This document shows, piece after piece, positions 22,382 to 29,719 of a stretch of 64,000 bases of DNA. A program made the translations under genes and the position numbers. Position 1 is the stretch's first letter. Each line of letters starts with the position of its first letter. Under the pieces are notes generated by a model, which saw only the letters and a program-made list of their open reading frames with translations, had not been told where the DNA came from and made no database searches. Source of the stretch: Geomonas oryzisoli. Lineage in GTDB: Bacteria; Desulfobacterota; Desulfuromonadia; Geobacterales; Geobacteraceae. Where the stretch lies: positions 372,001 to 436,000 of the forward strand of contig NZ_CP076723.1 of assembly GCF_018986915.1 (NCBI RefSeq). The letters run 5' to 3'.

Positions 22382-23136
22382 TTGCGATAAAACCTCATGG
22401 AGCCCACCAGCACTCCCCGGATATGAAACTCGTCCTCTTCGGTAACCGTGATCGGGCTCATCGCCGAGTTGGCGGGAACGAGCTGGATCGTGTTTCCCTT
22501 ACGTACGTACTTCTTGATGGTGATCGAGCCGTTCACCTCCGCGATCACCGTCTGGCCGTTTTCCGCGACCGCCTGCGGGTGTACCGCCACGAAGTCGCCG
22601 TCCATGATTCCCATTTCGACCATGGAATCCCCGCGCACCTCGTACACCACGTTGCCCGGTCCCGCCATAGCCGAAGGAACCTCGATGGCGTCCGCCAGTT
22701 CGAACGCATGCACCGGCTTTCCCGCCGCCACGATCCCCACTAATGGCAGTTCCAGGAAGGTTACGTTTGCCTCCAGTGGCGGGCGCGTAACTGTCCCTCC
22801 CTTTGCACTGGAGCCGGCCGTAAGCGTCCCCCCCTTTGCGAAGGGGGGCCAGGGGGGATTTGCCTTTCGTCTACCCCCTTCAGCAACAGTACGTGCCGCA
22901 ACCGCCCCCCCCTTGTCAAAGGGGGGACAGGGGGGATTTGCCAGTTGCAGCCCCCTCTTGGCATTAGCCTGTCGCGCCAGATGTCCGTGTCGTTCCAGCG
23001 AACGGAGGTAATGCTGCACCGTCCCGAGCGACTCGAACCCGCACCCCTGTGCGATTTCCATCTGCGAAGGCTGGTACCCGTTGCGATTCACGAAATCCAG
23101 AATGAAATCAAGAACCCTCTTCTGTTTAGGTGTCAT
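22357..23136 (-). CDS. lexA: LexA-type SOS repressor with expanded linker
   Basis: Self-cleaving repressor. The 259 residues have an N-terminal winged helix (KQKRVLDFILDFVNRNGYQPS...LGTVQHYLRSLERHGHL) and a C-terminal S24 protease domain. The cleavage site Ala138-Gly139 lies in VGIVAAGKP; catalytic Ser171 is in GDSM and Lys208 in SITIKKY, with the Ser-Lys spacing of 37 seen in E. coli LexA. The linker is about 50 residues longer than usual, because two copies of a dispersed palindrome are translated there (NPPCPPFDKGG, NPPWPPFAKGG). ATG 23136 follows GGAGGCGGG. First gene of the lexA-imuB-dnaE2 operon, so presumably autoregulated. Confidence 0.92.
   Translation of the reverse strand: MTPKQKRVLDFILDFVNRNGYQPSQMEIAQGCGFESLGTVQHYLRSLERHGHLARQANAKRGLQLANPPCPPFDKGGAVAARTVAEGGRRKANPPWPPFAKGGTLTAGSSAKGGTVTRPPLEANVTFLELPLVGIVAAGKPVHAFELADAIEVPSAMAGPGNVVYEVRGDSMVEMGIMDGDFVAVHPQAVAENGQTVIAEVNGSITIKKYVRKGNTIQLVPANSAMSPITVTEEDEFHIRGVLVGSMRFYRKWTGKSST
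22826..22942 (-). repeat. Two in-frame palindromic repeats in the lexA linker
   Basis: Copies at 22826-22863 and 22905-22942, each a C7/G6 hairpin followed by CAGGGGGGATTTGCC, about 40 bp apart in direct orientation. The intergenic copy at 4537-4570 is nearly identical to the second. Both are read through in frame as residues about 65-104 of LexA. Confidence 0.9.
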
Positions 23137-23191
23137 CCCGCCTCCATCCCATCATCTCTATCCCGTGCTTCAGCGATCAGGAGTCGGAGGA

Positions 23192-23213
23192 TACTCGTAA
23201 GTTTCTCGTAAGT
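23192..23213 (-). promoter_or_regulatory. Candidate LexA operator, 11-bp direct repeat
   Basis: On the gene strand ACTTACGAGAA is followed at once by ACTTACGAGTA, a direct repeat of period 11 with one mismatch, 56 bp upstream of the lexA ATG. Direct-repeat operators with period 11 (GTTC-N7-GTTC) are known for alphaproteobacterial LexA; this half-site sequence differs. Position and symmetry make it the best operator candidate; binding is inferred. Confidence 0.5.
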
Positions 23214-23312
23214 CAATAGCGTCCGAATGTGCCGCGCGATTGTTGTTGAACTACCTTCAAAGGGTGGTATAAATCCGTGGTCGATTAAAACATTCCAATT
23301 ATGGAGGACGGC

Positions 23313-23882
23313 ATGGACGGGAACACACTTATCATCATCGGTTTAGGCGTTGTCGTAATTGTCCTGGCAATCGCAGTCTTTGCCCTGTTTCAAAGACGCC
23401 AGACTGCCGGTCTGCGCGGTCGGTTCGGCTCGGAGTACGACCGCAGCCTCAGGGAAACCGGGAGCCGGGCTCGAGCGGAGGCTGATCTGAAGCAGCGCGA
23501 AAAGCGGGTAGAGCGGTTGAACATCCGGCAGCTCAGCTCGGAGGATGCGGCGCGTTTCAAGGAGTCTTGGGCACAGGTGCAGACCCGCTTCGTCGATGAT
23601 CCCAAAGGGGCTGTCACGGAAGCGGATCAACTGCTGGGGGATGTTATGGTGAAGCGTGGCTATCCCGTCGGCGATTTCGAACAGCGCGCCGCGGACATCT
23701 CTGTCGAACATCCGCGGGTGGTGGAGCATTACCGGGCTGGTCACGAGATCGCACTGCGGCACGCGAAGGGCCAAGCCACCACGGAAGATCTACGTCAGGC
23801 CATGATCCATTACCGCACCCTGTTCACCGATCTGGTCGGCGAACAAGAGACGCCGAGTGTGGTGTTGCGCAAAGATGCATAG
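23313..23882 (+). CDS. Membrane-anchored hypothetical protein
   Basis: Unknown function. 189 residues starting MDGNTLIIIGLGVVVIVLAIAVF, a single N-terminal membrane helix. A basic, Arg/Glu-rich segment (SLRETGSRARAEADLKQREKR) follows. The C-terminal helical domain contains FKESWAQVQTRFVDDPKGAV and HPRVVEHYRAGHEIA. The start at 23313 is preferred over the in-frame ATG at 23301, because GGAGG at 23303-23307 is then a ribosome site. The next gene encodes a shortened paralogue of the C-terminal domain, 17 bp downstream. Similar proteins occur widely as uncharacterised membrane proteins. Confidence 0.85.
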   Translation: MDGNTLIIIGLGVVVIVLAIAVFALFQRRQTAGLRGRFGSEYDRSLRETGSRARAEADLKQREKRVERLNIRQLSSEDAARFKESWAQVQTRFVDDPKGAVTEADQLLGDVMVKRGYPVGDFEQRAADISVEHPRVVEHYRAGHEIALRHAKGQATTEDLRQAMIHYRTLFTDLVGEQETPSVVLRKDA

Positions 23883-23899
23883 ACAACGGAGGTTACAAA

Positions 23900-24304
23900 A
23901 TGGATGACAGGATCATTAAAAAGGAAGAAAGAGCACGTGAGGGGCTTACTACCGCCGACTTGGCAGGACGCACGGACGTGGGCGGCGCGGTCAACGTTCA
24001 GGTGACAGGGGGGCAGGATGTTTCCGGCGAAGAGCAGGCGCAATTGTTGTCCCCCAACGAAACTAACAACCTGCGTCGTCGCTGGGACGAGATACAGGTG
24101 GGATTTGTGGACGAGCCCCGGCGTTGCGTGGAACAGGCGGACAACCTGGTAGCCGAGGCGATGAAGCGTCTGGCCGAGACGTTCGCCGATGAGCGTGCGA
24201 AACTCGAGGCCCAATGGGATCGTGGCGGCGACGTCTCGACCGAAGACCTGCGATTGGCGCTGCGTCGCTACCGTTCCTTCTTCAACCGGCTTCTTTCCAT
24301 CTAA
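23900..24304 (+). CDS. Hypothetical protein, soluble paralogue of the upstream gene
   Basis: 134 residues, no membrane segment. The second half (LRRRWDEIQVGFVDEPRRCVEQADNLVAEAM and STEDLRLALRRYRSFFNRLL) aligns with the C-terminal domain of the preceding protein: W-x2-(V/I)Q-x2-FVD-(D/E)P, QAD-x-L, and a terminal YR-x-(L/F)F. The first 50 residues are Gly/Thr-rich and probably disordered. ATG 23900 follows GGAGG. Seventeen bases separate it from the upstream stop, so the two form an operon; an interacting pair is plausible but not shown. Confidence 0.82.
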   Translation: MDDRIIKKEERAREGLTTADLAGRTDVGGAVNVQVTGGQDVSGEEQAQLLSPNETNNLRRRWDEIQVGFVDEPRRCVEQADNLVAEAMKRLAETFADERAKLEAQWDRGGDVSTEDLRLALRRYRSFFNRLLSI

Positions 24305-24356
24305 ATTGTGGAGACACATCGTACTCGATGCCCACCCACCATCTTTCTCTGGCAAC

Positions 24357-24392
24357 AAAAGCGGCTGCCGGTAATTCCTCCGGCGGCCGTTT
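24357..24392 (+). terminator. Possible terminator after the paralogous pair
   Basis: CGGCTGCCGG (24362-24371) and CCGGCGGCCG (24380-24389) form a 10-bp stem with one wobble pair, an eight-base loop, AAAA before it and TTT after it. It lies 57 bp past the stop at 24304. The U tract is short, hence modest confidence. The stretch from here to 24560 shows nothing else. Confidence 0.4.
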
Positions 24393-24560
24393 CGCGAGTG
24401 CAACACCTGTTACGGCATCTGGGTTCTTTCTCCCGACTCCCATCCCAAACGCGGTCGTGATCGGTTTCCCTCCCCCACACATTGCTCGCCATCTGATTGA
24501 TGGCAGCTTACACAAAATCTTTCACACCTCTACATAACGTCGTGCCTAGGCAGTTGGGTT

Positions 24561-24833
24561 CAAAATCAGCAAACGTCACGGTAAAATCACAAAACGCGCA
24601 GGCAAAACCGCAAAAGATTTTGCGAAATGCGAAAACGTCATAACGAAATCAGAAAACACGATGCCAAAATCGGAAAACGCCATCCTGAAAGCCGAAAACG
24701 CGATGGTGAAATCGGAAAATGTCACCCTAGAATCCGTAAACATCATGACAAACTCGTAAAACGTCTTCGTAAAATCGGTAAACGCGACCACAACCTCTCA
24801 AACCCCGACCATAAACCCGTGAAAAGCCCTCGC
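24561..24833. repeat. Degenerate 21-bp tandem array, 13 units
   Basis: Thirteen consecutive units of exactly 21 bp with consensus close to (g/a)AAAtCnGaAAACGncatnn, with no insertion or deletion over 273 bp although units differ at many sites. Because 21 is a multiple of three, every frame reads as a heptapeptide repeat. Plus-strand frames give IGKRHPE/IRKHHDK-type basic units and KSENAIL/KAENAMV units; the minus strand gives FSDFGIV/FSDFVMT units. Candidate short ORFs are 24627-24848 (+) and 24576-24791 (-), neither with a convincing ribosome site. Whether it is a coding remnant or a non-coding array is open. Confidence 0.85.
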
Positions 24834-25188
24834 GAGTTGGCCACTTAAGAAGCATCGCTTTAGCTCCTTCCCCCATATTCGCTATTCAACCACTTCGCCT
24901 TTGACATGCATCCGGGATCTCTATATATTGCGGTTGATTTGTTGTGGCAAATGAGAGTTGCTATAGGTGGTGTGTCTTTCGCATTCAGGGGGAGGGGGCG
25001 GGAGGATAGCCAGTTTTCTGTCCATCCCCCCAATAGGCACCAAGTCCGACCATCGTCGTGTGCCATATCAGTCTGTTACGCCAGCAGCGCTGTTAGGTTA
25101 ATCGATATATATGCGCAGATGTGGGAAGATGAAGAGAATTCCCAACTAGTTGGCAATGTAAAAACCACGAAGAGGGTGACAGTAGGTA
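24834..25188. other. Gene-free A/T-richer stretch
   Basis: Between the 21-bp array and the next ribosome site I see no supportable gene. Base composition is clearly lower in G+C than in the flanking core genes (for example CTATATATTGCGGTTG near 24920 and CGATATATATGCGCAG near 25100). The frame open at 24906-25241 has no ribosome site and no recognisable protein features. Confidence 0.5.
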
Positions 25189-25204
25189 CAAAGGAGGGTA
25201 GCGA

Positions 25205-25930
25205 ATGGGTGGTAGTGCATATCAGATCTTTGGTTCCCTAGACCAGCGCCATCTGGAACAGAGACCCATTAAAAAGACTGTCATCGACATGCTCCTGGGC
25301 AGGCAACGGTACATTGAGCCCAAGCAATTCAAGATGGGCAATACCACCATGTTCGAAATTCCTGCTGAGGAGCTTGCCCCATTGAAGACAGAGTTCTTCA
25401 GCTTCCTTCGAAAAGCAATGCCGATCCCATGGAACGCCACCACTGGCACCTTCGACTATCTCGACTTGGATATCATGACTATCTACATGCGTGGCGATGG
25501 GTTCCAAGGGGCAAAGGATATCAAGTGGTACTTGCAGCTAACCTTCTCGGGCTGCGCAGGGATGGCCCAAGTATCATCAGACGTAGCCGCACACTGGGCA
25601 GAGATTTGGTTTAAAGCCGAAAGGACGACCATACAAGAGCGTCTTGAGCGGTTCGGGTTCCGCCCGGAAGAAAATCCCGCCGATGAAGGGCCTGATCTCC
25701 TCTTTTTCCCTTTACCCGAAGGCGGGTATGCAGAGTATTCAAGCGACCAGCAGGAGATGTTTATAAAAGAACAGGAATATGGATTCCATTTTTCATTCGA
25801 CTCAGCCATTGAAGAGGCCGAGCCTGATCAGGGCCTCGCTCTTTTGCAGCGATTGGAGTCGGACTATGCATCCATTATGACCGATGGCAAGTGCAGGTGC
25901 CAGCTGTGCTCACCGGACTTTGTACCTTAA
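25205..25930 (+). CDS. Hypothetical protein with C-terminal CxCxxC
   Basis: Not recognised. 241 residues, soluble, mixed composition, ending in KCRCQLCSPDFVP, where three cysteines in CxCxxC spacing could bind metal or be a chance cluster. ATG 25205 is preceded by a very good AAAGGAGG site, so it is very likely expressed. Codon use is looser and less G/C-rich than in core genes of this window, suggesting acquisition. The next gene (26074) is on the same strand 143 bp on and is also an orphan; together they may be an accessory pair. Confidence 0.75.
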   Translation: MGGSAYQIFGSLDQRHLEQRPIKKTVIDMLLGRQRYIEPKQFKMGNTTMFEIPAEELAPLKTEFFSFLRKAMPIPWNATTGTFDYLDLDIMTIYMRGDGFQGAKDIKWYLQLTFSGCAGMAQVSSDVAAHWAEIWFKAERTTIQERLERFGFRPEENPADEGPDLLFFPLPEGGYAEYSSDQQEMFIKEQEYGFHFSFDSAIEEAEPDQGLALLQRLESDYASIMTDGKCRCQLCSPDFVP

Positions 25931-26073
25931 GGACAAGGACGGGAGCAGCCTATGGCAGAGGGCATAGAGGCAGCGAGATCCCAGCAACGCAAGTTTTACC
26001 GGCCAAGCCTGTCAATTCCCGACGTTGCGCTCTAAATATAAGCCAAAAGGTCTCAAGGTAGACGGAGATTGTG

Positions 26074-26436
26074 ATGGAATGGAGGTCAGGATTAGAGTGG
26101 CGGCGACATGACGGGCTGACTCCGAACTCAGAACAATTGGATGTGTGGTCTGCAGACCCGAATTTAAATGATCTCGATATCTTCATCGATCTGTTGGACC
26201 GCATAAAGAAGAAATGTTGCGCATCCGTCGTCAAGGAGGCAGGCAGCGCTATTTTTGAGGAGTGGCTTGTCTTCCTAGAATCCGACGGACGGAGAGTTTC
26301 CGCGAAATGGGACTGGACAGGCATCGATTTTTTTGCTGAGGACCAGGCCGGAAGGCGATTTTTGTCGGAAATAGAAGAGGTACTGAGGGCCGCAAAGTAT
26401 TGGAAGCTTCCACTGTGGTTGCGGTTATTTTCCTAA
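26074..26436 (+). CDS. Hypothetical small protein
   Basis: Not recognised. 120 residues from ATG 26074 (a GTG one codon upstream is in frame), following ACGGAGA. Trp-rich and acidic (MEWRSGLEWRRHDG, VSAKWDWTGIDFF, EEVLRAAKYWKLPLW). No membrane segment or signal. Composition resembles the preceding orphan gene. Small, acidic orphan proteins in such settings are sometimes immunity proteins, but nothing here proves that. Confidence 0.6.
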   Translation: MEWRSGLEWRRHDGLTPNSEQLDVWSADPNLNDLDIFIDLLDRIKKKCCASVVKEAGSAIFEEWLVFLESDGRRVSAKWDWTGIDFFAEDQAGRRFLSEIEEVLRAAKYWKLPLWLRLFS

Positions 26437-26488
26437 AGCAAAACGCAAGCTGCCTCTGAATGGGAGAATTGGGTACCAACCAAGGGCA

Positions 26489-26582
26489 GGCGGTGCCAGG
26501 GCTTGAAATATAAGGTTCTTGACTGACGTGACGGAAGCACAACGATAACGGCTCAAGACCTGTAGATTTGCCGTCGATGTCC
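26489..26582. repeat. 95-bp repeat, copy 1 (relE 3' end)
   Basis: GGCGGTGCCAGGGCTTGAAATA onward to ATGTCC matches 27686-27780 with about 90% identity and a one-base length difference. It covers the last codons of the relE-like gene plus sequence beyond its stop. Copy 2 is joined directly to AAGGTGGGTCAACCTG, a close match to AAGGTGGATCAACTTG at 27054-27069, upstream of the antitoxin. Copy 2 therefore looks like the same locus with the toxin-antitoxin genes removed. Confidence 0.8.
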
Positions 26583-26821
26583 GATCGTAAGGGCCAGGAC
26601 AACCAGTCGGTCATCGTGTATCTGACAGATAATGCGATAATCGCCAACCCGGTAGCGCCACAGCCCGGATAAATCGCCACGCAGCGCTTCGCCGAAATGA
26701 CGCGGGTCCTTGCATCCTCAATGCGGTCGTCGAGCCAGTCGAGAAGGCGTTTCTGAACTGGGTGATCGAGCCGTCGCAACTGCCTCTGGGCCACGTCACT
26801 GATCTCAACCGTCCAGGCCAA
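26553..26821 (-). pseudogene. RelE/ParE-type toxin, frameshifted
   Basis: The reading frame starts well (MAWTVEISDVAQRQLRRL, then [14 protein letters not shown]) but shifts after codon 35. The next frame continues the family exactly with [31 protein letters not shown] and [13 protein letters not shown] before TGA at 26553. One G appears missing in the G-run at 26715-26719 (expected GAGGGA, seen GAGGA). An mRNA-cleaving ribosome-dependent toxin is thus probably inactive. It overlaps the antitoxin gene by 17 bp, as in intact pairs. A sequencing error in the homopolymer is the alternative. Confidence 0.78.
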
Positions 26822-27017
26822 GGTCTCGCCTCACTTCCCTCAACGATTTGCCACCTTTCGTCTCGGCCAGCGCCTGCCTGGCCAGTTCGAGGTCTTCATT
26901 GTCCTCCAGGTAGCGGAGCACTGCCTCACGCACCACTGCACTCCGGTTGCTTTGTTTTACCTTCGCCAGCAGATCTATCTGCTCTTCCAGCTCTTTTTCG
27001 AGGCGTATTGCAAACAT
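26805..27017 (-). CDS. RHH-type antitoxin (RelB/CopG-like)
   Basis: 70 residues, MFAIRLEKELEEQIDLLAKVKQ then SNRSAVVREAVLRYLED, a ribbon-helix-helix DNA-binding domain. The C-terminal toxin-binding tail ends GKSLREVRRDLGLDG. Start at 27017 is chosen because AGGAGG sits seven bases upstream; the frame stays open 23 codons further without a better site. It is first in the pair and overlaps the frameshifted toxin. Upstream on the same strand, TTGATC and TATAAA are 15 bp apart, a plausible promoter, expected to be autoregulated. Confidence 0.85.
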   Translation of the reverse strand: MFAIRLEKELEEQIDLLAKVKQSNRSAVVREAVLRYLEDNEDLELARQALAETKGGKSLREVRRDLGLDG

Positions 27018-27070
27018 GGAAGATCCTCCTGTATGCATTTTATAACGTGGCCAAAGGTGGATCAACTTGT

Positions 27071-27681
27071 GACCTATACCCCTCAAGCCTGGATGCTGCT
27101 CGTGTACCTTGGCACGATACCGACCGCCATCGCCTATCTCCTCTTCTTCAATGGGATGCGCTCCACTTCTGCAACGGCGGCCAGTATCAGCACCCTGGTG
27201 GAGCCTATGGTCGCGACACTACTGGCCTGGATTCTCTTTGGCGAGCGGTGCACCGCCGTAGGTTTTCTCGGGATTGCCCTGCTGGGAGGATCGTTGTTGC
27301 TGTTGTACCTTGGGGCGACGGCGCACCTGCGAGGAAAGGGGAACATCGGGACCGACCCGGACGTCCCGTAACGACAAAATGCGACGCCCCCGGTGCACTG
27401 GCAAGCACCGGGGGCGTCTGAAGTTCCCGAGGTCGATCCTGTTGTTGGGTAGCCTTTCGAGGTCCATCCGGCAACAGGTCCTCGCCACGGCCCCTTGGCC
27501 GCTATTTCCGCCATCCAGCCCAAACAGGGACGCCGTTGTCGTCGCGCAGCCTCAGCACGGCGCCTCCTTTCGTAACCTCCTGGGCTATGATGACAGGCTT
27601 TCCTGACATAGTGATCTTGGAACCCTTTATTTCCAGTTCGTCACCCTTTTCTATCCTGGTATCCTGCCGGTCCAGGTACCA
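27071..27681. pseudogene. 611-bp duplicated fragment: EamA 3' end plus 3' end of the OB-fold gene
   Basis: Positions 27071-27681 repeat 28726-29336 (offset 1655) with only two substitutions that I can find. The fragment holds the last about 100 codons of the EamA transporter (27071-27371, plus strand) and the shared hairpin (27383-27418). It also holds the last about 60 codons of the exported protein encoded at 29157-29621 (27502-27681, minus strand). Both gene pieces lack starts, so neither should be functional. The near-identity shows the duplication is recent. Confidence 0.92.
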
Positions 27682-27685
27682 CAGG

Positions 27686-27780
27686 GGCGGTGCCAGGTCT
27701 TGAAATATGAGGTTTTTGACTGACGTGGACGGAAGCACAACGATAACGGCTCAAGACCTGTAGACTTGTCATCGATGTCC
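27686..27780. repeat. 95-bp repeat, copy 2
   Basis: Second copy of 26489-26582. It begins five bases after the end of the 611-bp duplicated fragment and carries a stub of about ten codons of the relE-like gene. From 27781 to the EamA ribosome site at about 28060 I see no gene; the stretch may hold the EamA promoter. Confidence 0.78.
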
Positions 27781-28072
27781 TAAGGTGGGTCAACCTGGCA
27801 TAGGTGCCAGCCGTTCTTCGCAACGGTCGCACTGAGGGCTAAGGCTTTGAGGTGACTAAACTGTTTGACAACCTGCACCGGCTGCTGATATACACCTCCG
27901 CATGTACTATCCCTTCTCCAGCATACTTCCCCCTCCCGCCGCCATTCTCGCCTAGCAAGGCAGTCTGGCAGCATTCCCATCCTGTTCGCGTCCAGCGTTC
28001 CCACTAGAGTTGCGCCTTTCTGCCTTGACCTCTGAGTGTTTCTTTTCCCTCTGAGCTTCAAGGAGATTTCAC

Positions 28073-29026
28073 ATGCAGTCTTTACACTCTGCCCGCGCCG
28101 AGTCGCGCCACGGGCTCCTATTGATCATGCTCGCTGCGGTCCTATGGGGGACCGTCGGCATTTCCACCAAGACCATCTACCAACTGGCCACGACCAATGC
28201 GCTGTCGGTCGGGTTCTTTCGGCTGGCCACATCCCTCCCCGTTTTGTGCTTTATGTGCTGGGTCCGACTCGGCACACAGATGTTCCGGGTCTCCCGCGGG
28301 GACCTGGCTCTGATGGCGCTGATCGGGCTGCTGACCGCGCTGTACCAGGTCTGCTACTTCGGCGCCATTGCGCGCACCGGAGTCGCGGTGGCGACCGTCG
28401 TCACCCTTTGTACGGCACCGGTTATGGTGGCGGTCGTTTCGGCCACCTTTACCAGAAAAAGACTCTCCACAATCACACTGACCGCCCTCGCTGGTTCCCT
28501 CTCCGGTACCAGTCTGTTGGTCCTGTTCCAGGAGCAGGCTAAAAGCTGTGGGGCGAATGCCGGTGGCATCGGCCTCGCCTTGGTGTCTGCCTTTTGCTAC
28601 GGCATGGTGACTATTCTCTCCCAGAAGATGGCAGCGCGCCGTGATCCTTTCCAGTCCCTTGCCATCAGCTTCAGCTTGGGGGCTTCCATGCTGTTCGCCT
28701 TTGCCTGGTCCCAAGGTATCGTGACGACCTATACCCCTCAAGCGTGGATGCTGCTCGTGTACCTTGGCACGATACCGACCGCCATCGCCTATCTCCTCTT
28801 CTTCAATGGGATGCGCTCCACTTCTGCAACGGCGGCCAGTATCAGCACCCTGGTGGAGCCTATGGTCGCGACACTACTGGCCTGGATTCTCTTTGGCGAG
28901 CGGTGCACCGCCGTAGGTTTTCTCGGGATTGCCCTGCTGGGAGGATCGTTGTTGCTGTTGTACCTTGGGGCGACGGCGCACCTGCGAGGAAAGGGGAACA
29001 TCGGGACCGACCCGGACGTCCCGTAA
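28073..29026 (+). CDS. EamA-family (DMT superfamily) transporter
   Basis: Inner-membrane metabolite exporter or permease of unknown substrate. The 317 residues have ten predicted hydrophobic helices in two EamA repeats, starting LLLIMLAAVLWGTVGIS and, in the second half, GIGLALVSAFCYGMVTILSQK. The end is basic and hydrophilic (HLRGKGNIGTDPDVP). ATG 28073 follows AAGGAG. The last third of the gene plus downstream sequence is duplicated at 27071-27681. It converges with the exported OB-fold protein gene across a hairpin terminator. Confidence 0.92.
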   Translation: MQSLHSARAESRHGLLLIMLAAVLWGTVGISTKTIYQLATTNALSVGFFRLATSLPVLCFMCWVRLGTQMFRVSRGDLALMALIGLLTALYQVCYFGAIARTGVAVATVVTLCTAPVMVAVVSATFTRKRLSTITLTALAGSLSGTSLLVLFQEQAKSCGANAGGIGLALVSAFCYGMVTILSQKMAARRDPFQSLAISFSLGASMLFAFAWSQGIVTTYTPQAWMLLVYLGTIPTAIAYLLFFNGMRSTSATAASISTLVEPMVATLLAWILFGERCTAVGFLGIALLGGSLLLLYLGATAHLRGKGNIGTDPDVP

Positions 29027-29336
29027 CGACAAAATGCGACGCCCCCGGTGCACTGGCAAGCACCGGGGGCGTCTGAAGTTCCCGAGGTCGATCCTGTTGT
29101 TGGGTAGCCTTTCGAGGTCCATCCAGCAACAGGTCCTCGCCACGGCCCCTTGGCCGCTATTTCCGCCATCCAGCCCAAACAGGGACGCCGTTGTCGTCGC
29201 GCAGCCTCAGCACGGCGCCTCCTTTCGTAACCTCCTGGGCTATGATGACAGGCTTTCCTGACATAGTGATCTTGGAACCCTTTATTTCCAGTTCGTCACC
29301 CTTTTCTATCCTGGTATCCTGCCGGTCCAGGTACCA
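28726..29336. repeat. 611-bp direct repeat, parental copy
   Basis: Source copy of the fragment at 27071-27681. Here both genes that cross its borders are intact (EamA on the left, exported protein on the right), so this is the original and the other is the derived copy. Confidence 0.92.
29038..29073. terminator. Bidirectional hairpin terminator
   Basis: GACGCCCCCGGTGC (29038-29051) pairs perfectly with GCACCGGGGGCGTC (29060-29073) around an eight-base loop. It lies between the converging EamA and OB-fold genes. There is no long U tract on either side. The duplicate lies at 27383-27418. Confidence 0.8.
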
Positions 29337-29621
29337 TGCCGGCCCCAGATGGACAGACACTGTCTCTTGCCCTGTCTTTAGTTGCAGATGTATTCCCGCT
29401 CCCATTCCTTTGCGCGGTGTCATGCGGCCGATCGACTGGACCTCACCGCGTACAGACTCGACGGTCGCAGGATCATACATCCTCTGGTACTCGCCTTTCA
29501 TCCCCCAGCCCGCACTACCGCAGGCGGCACCGCCGCACCCACGCGGTGCAGCCAGAGCCGCTGTCGAACCAACTGCCAGGACCAGTGCAACCAGAACTGC
29601 TGCCCTTTGTACGCTCTTCAT
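29157..29621 (-). CDS. Exported small protein, OB-fold-like
   Basis: 154 residues with a Sec signal peptide (MKSVQRAAVLVALVLAVGSTAALA, cleavage after ALA), a Cys/Gly-rich stretch (GCGGAACGSAGWG), then a beta-rich domain. That domain contains VESVRGEVQSIGRM, LKTGQETVSVHLGPAWYLD, GDELEIKGSKITMSGKPVIIAQEV and VLRLRDDNGVPVWAGWR, which reads like an OB-fold nucleic acid- or metal-binding domain found in small periplasmic proteins. Function unknown. It is on the same strand as, and 99 bp downstream of, the NosL/ABC operon, so could be its last gene. Its 3' half is duplicated at 27502-27681. Confidence 0.82.
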   Translation of the reverse strand: MKSVQRAAVLVALVLAVGSTAALAAPRGCGGAACGSAGWGMKGEYQRMYDPATVESVRGEVQSIGRMTPRKGMGAGIHLQLKTGQETVSVHLGPAWYLDRQDTRIEKGDELEIKGSKITMSGKPVIIAQEVTKGGAVLRLRDDNGVPVWAGWRK

Positions 29622-29719
29622 GCCTTACCTCCATTGTTTAGAGTTTAGGATGCCCCGGAGCCGGCAACGGCTGCGAGGTGAGGAACTACCATCGTGATAT
29701 ATACCTGCTGGACTACGTG

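Noticed and set aside
22448-23011. Plus-strand frame of 187 codons opposite lexA
   Set aside because: Antisense shadow of lexA that also reads through the palindromic repeats; no ribosome site.
24561-24833. CRISPR array
   Set aside because: Units are contiguous 21-mers with no spacers and are degenerate; no cas gene is in the window.
24906-25241. Gene of 111 codons upstream of the orphan at 25205
   Set aside because: No ribosome site, no family features, and it overlaps the well-initiated gene at 25205.
26952-27371. Short intact transporter gene of 139 codons
   Set aside because: From 27071 on it is the duplicated end of the EamA gene; the first 40 codons are antisense to the antitoxin gene and its upstream region. 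No start of its own is supported.
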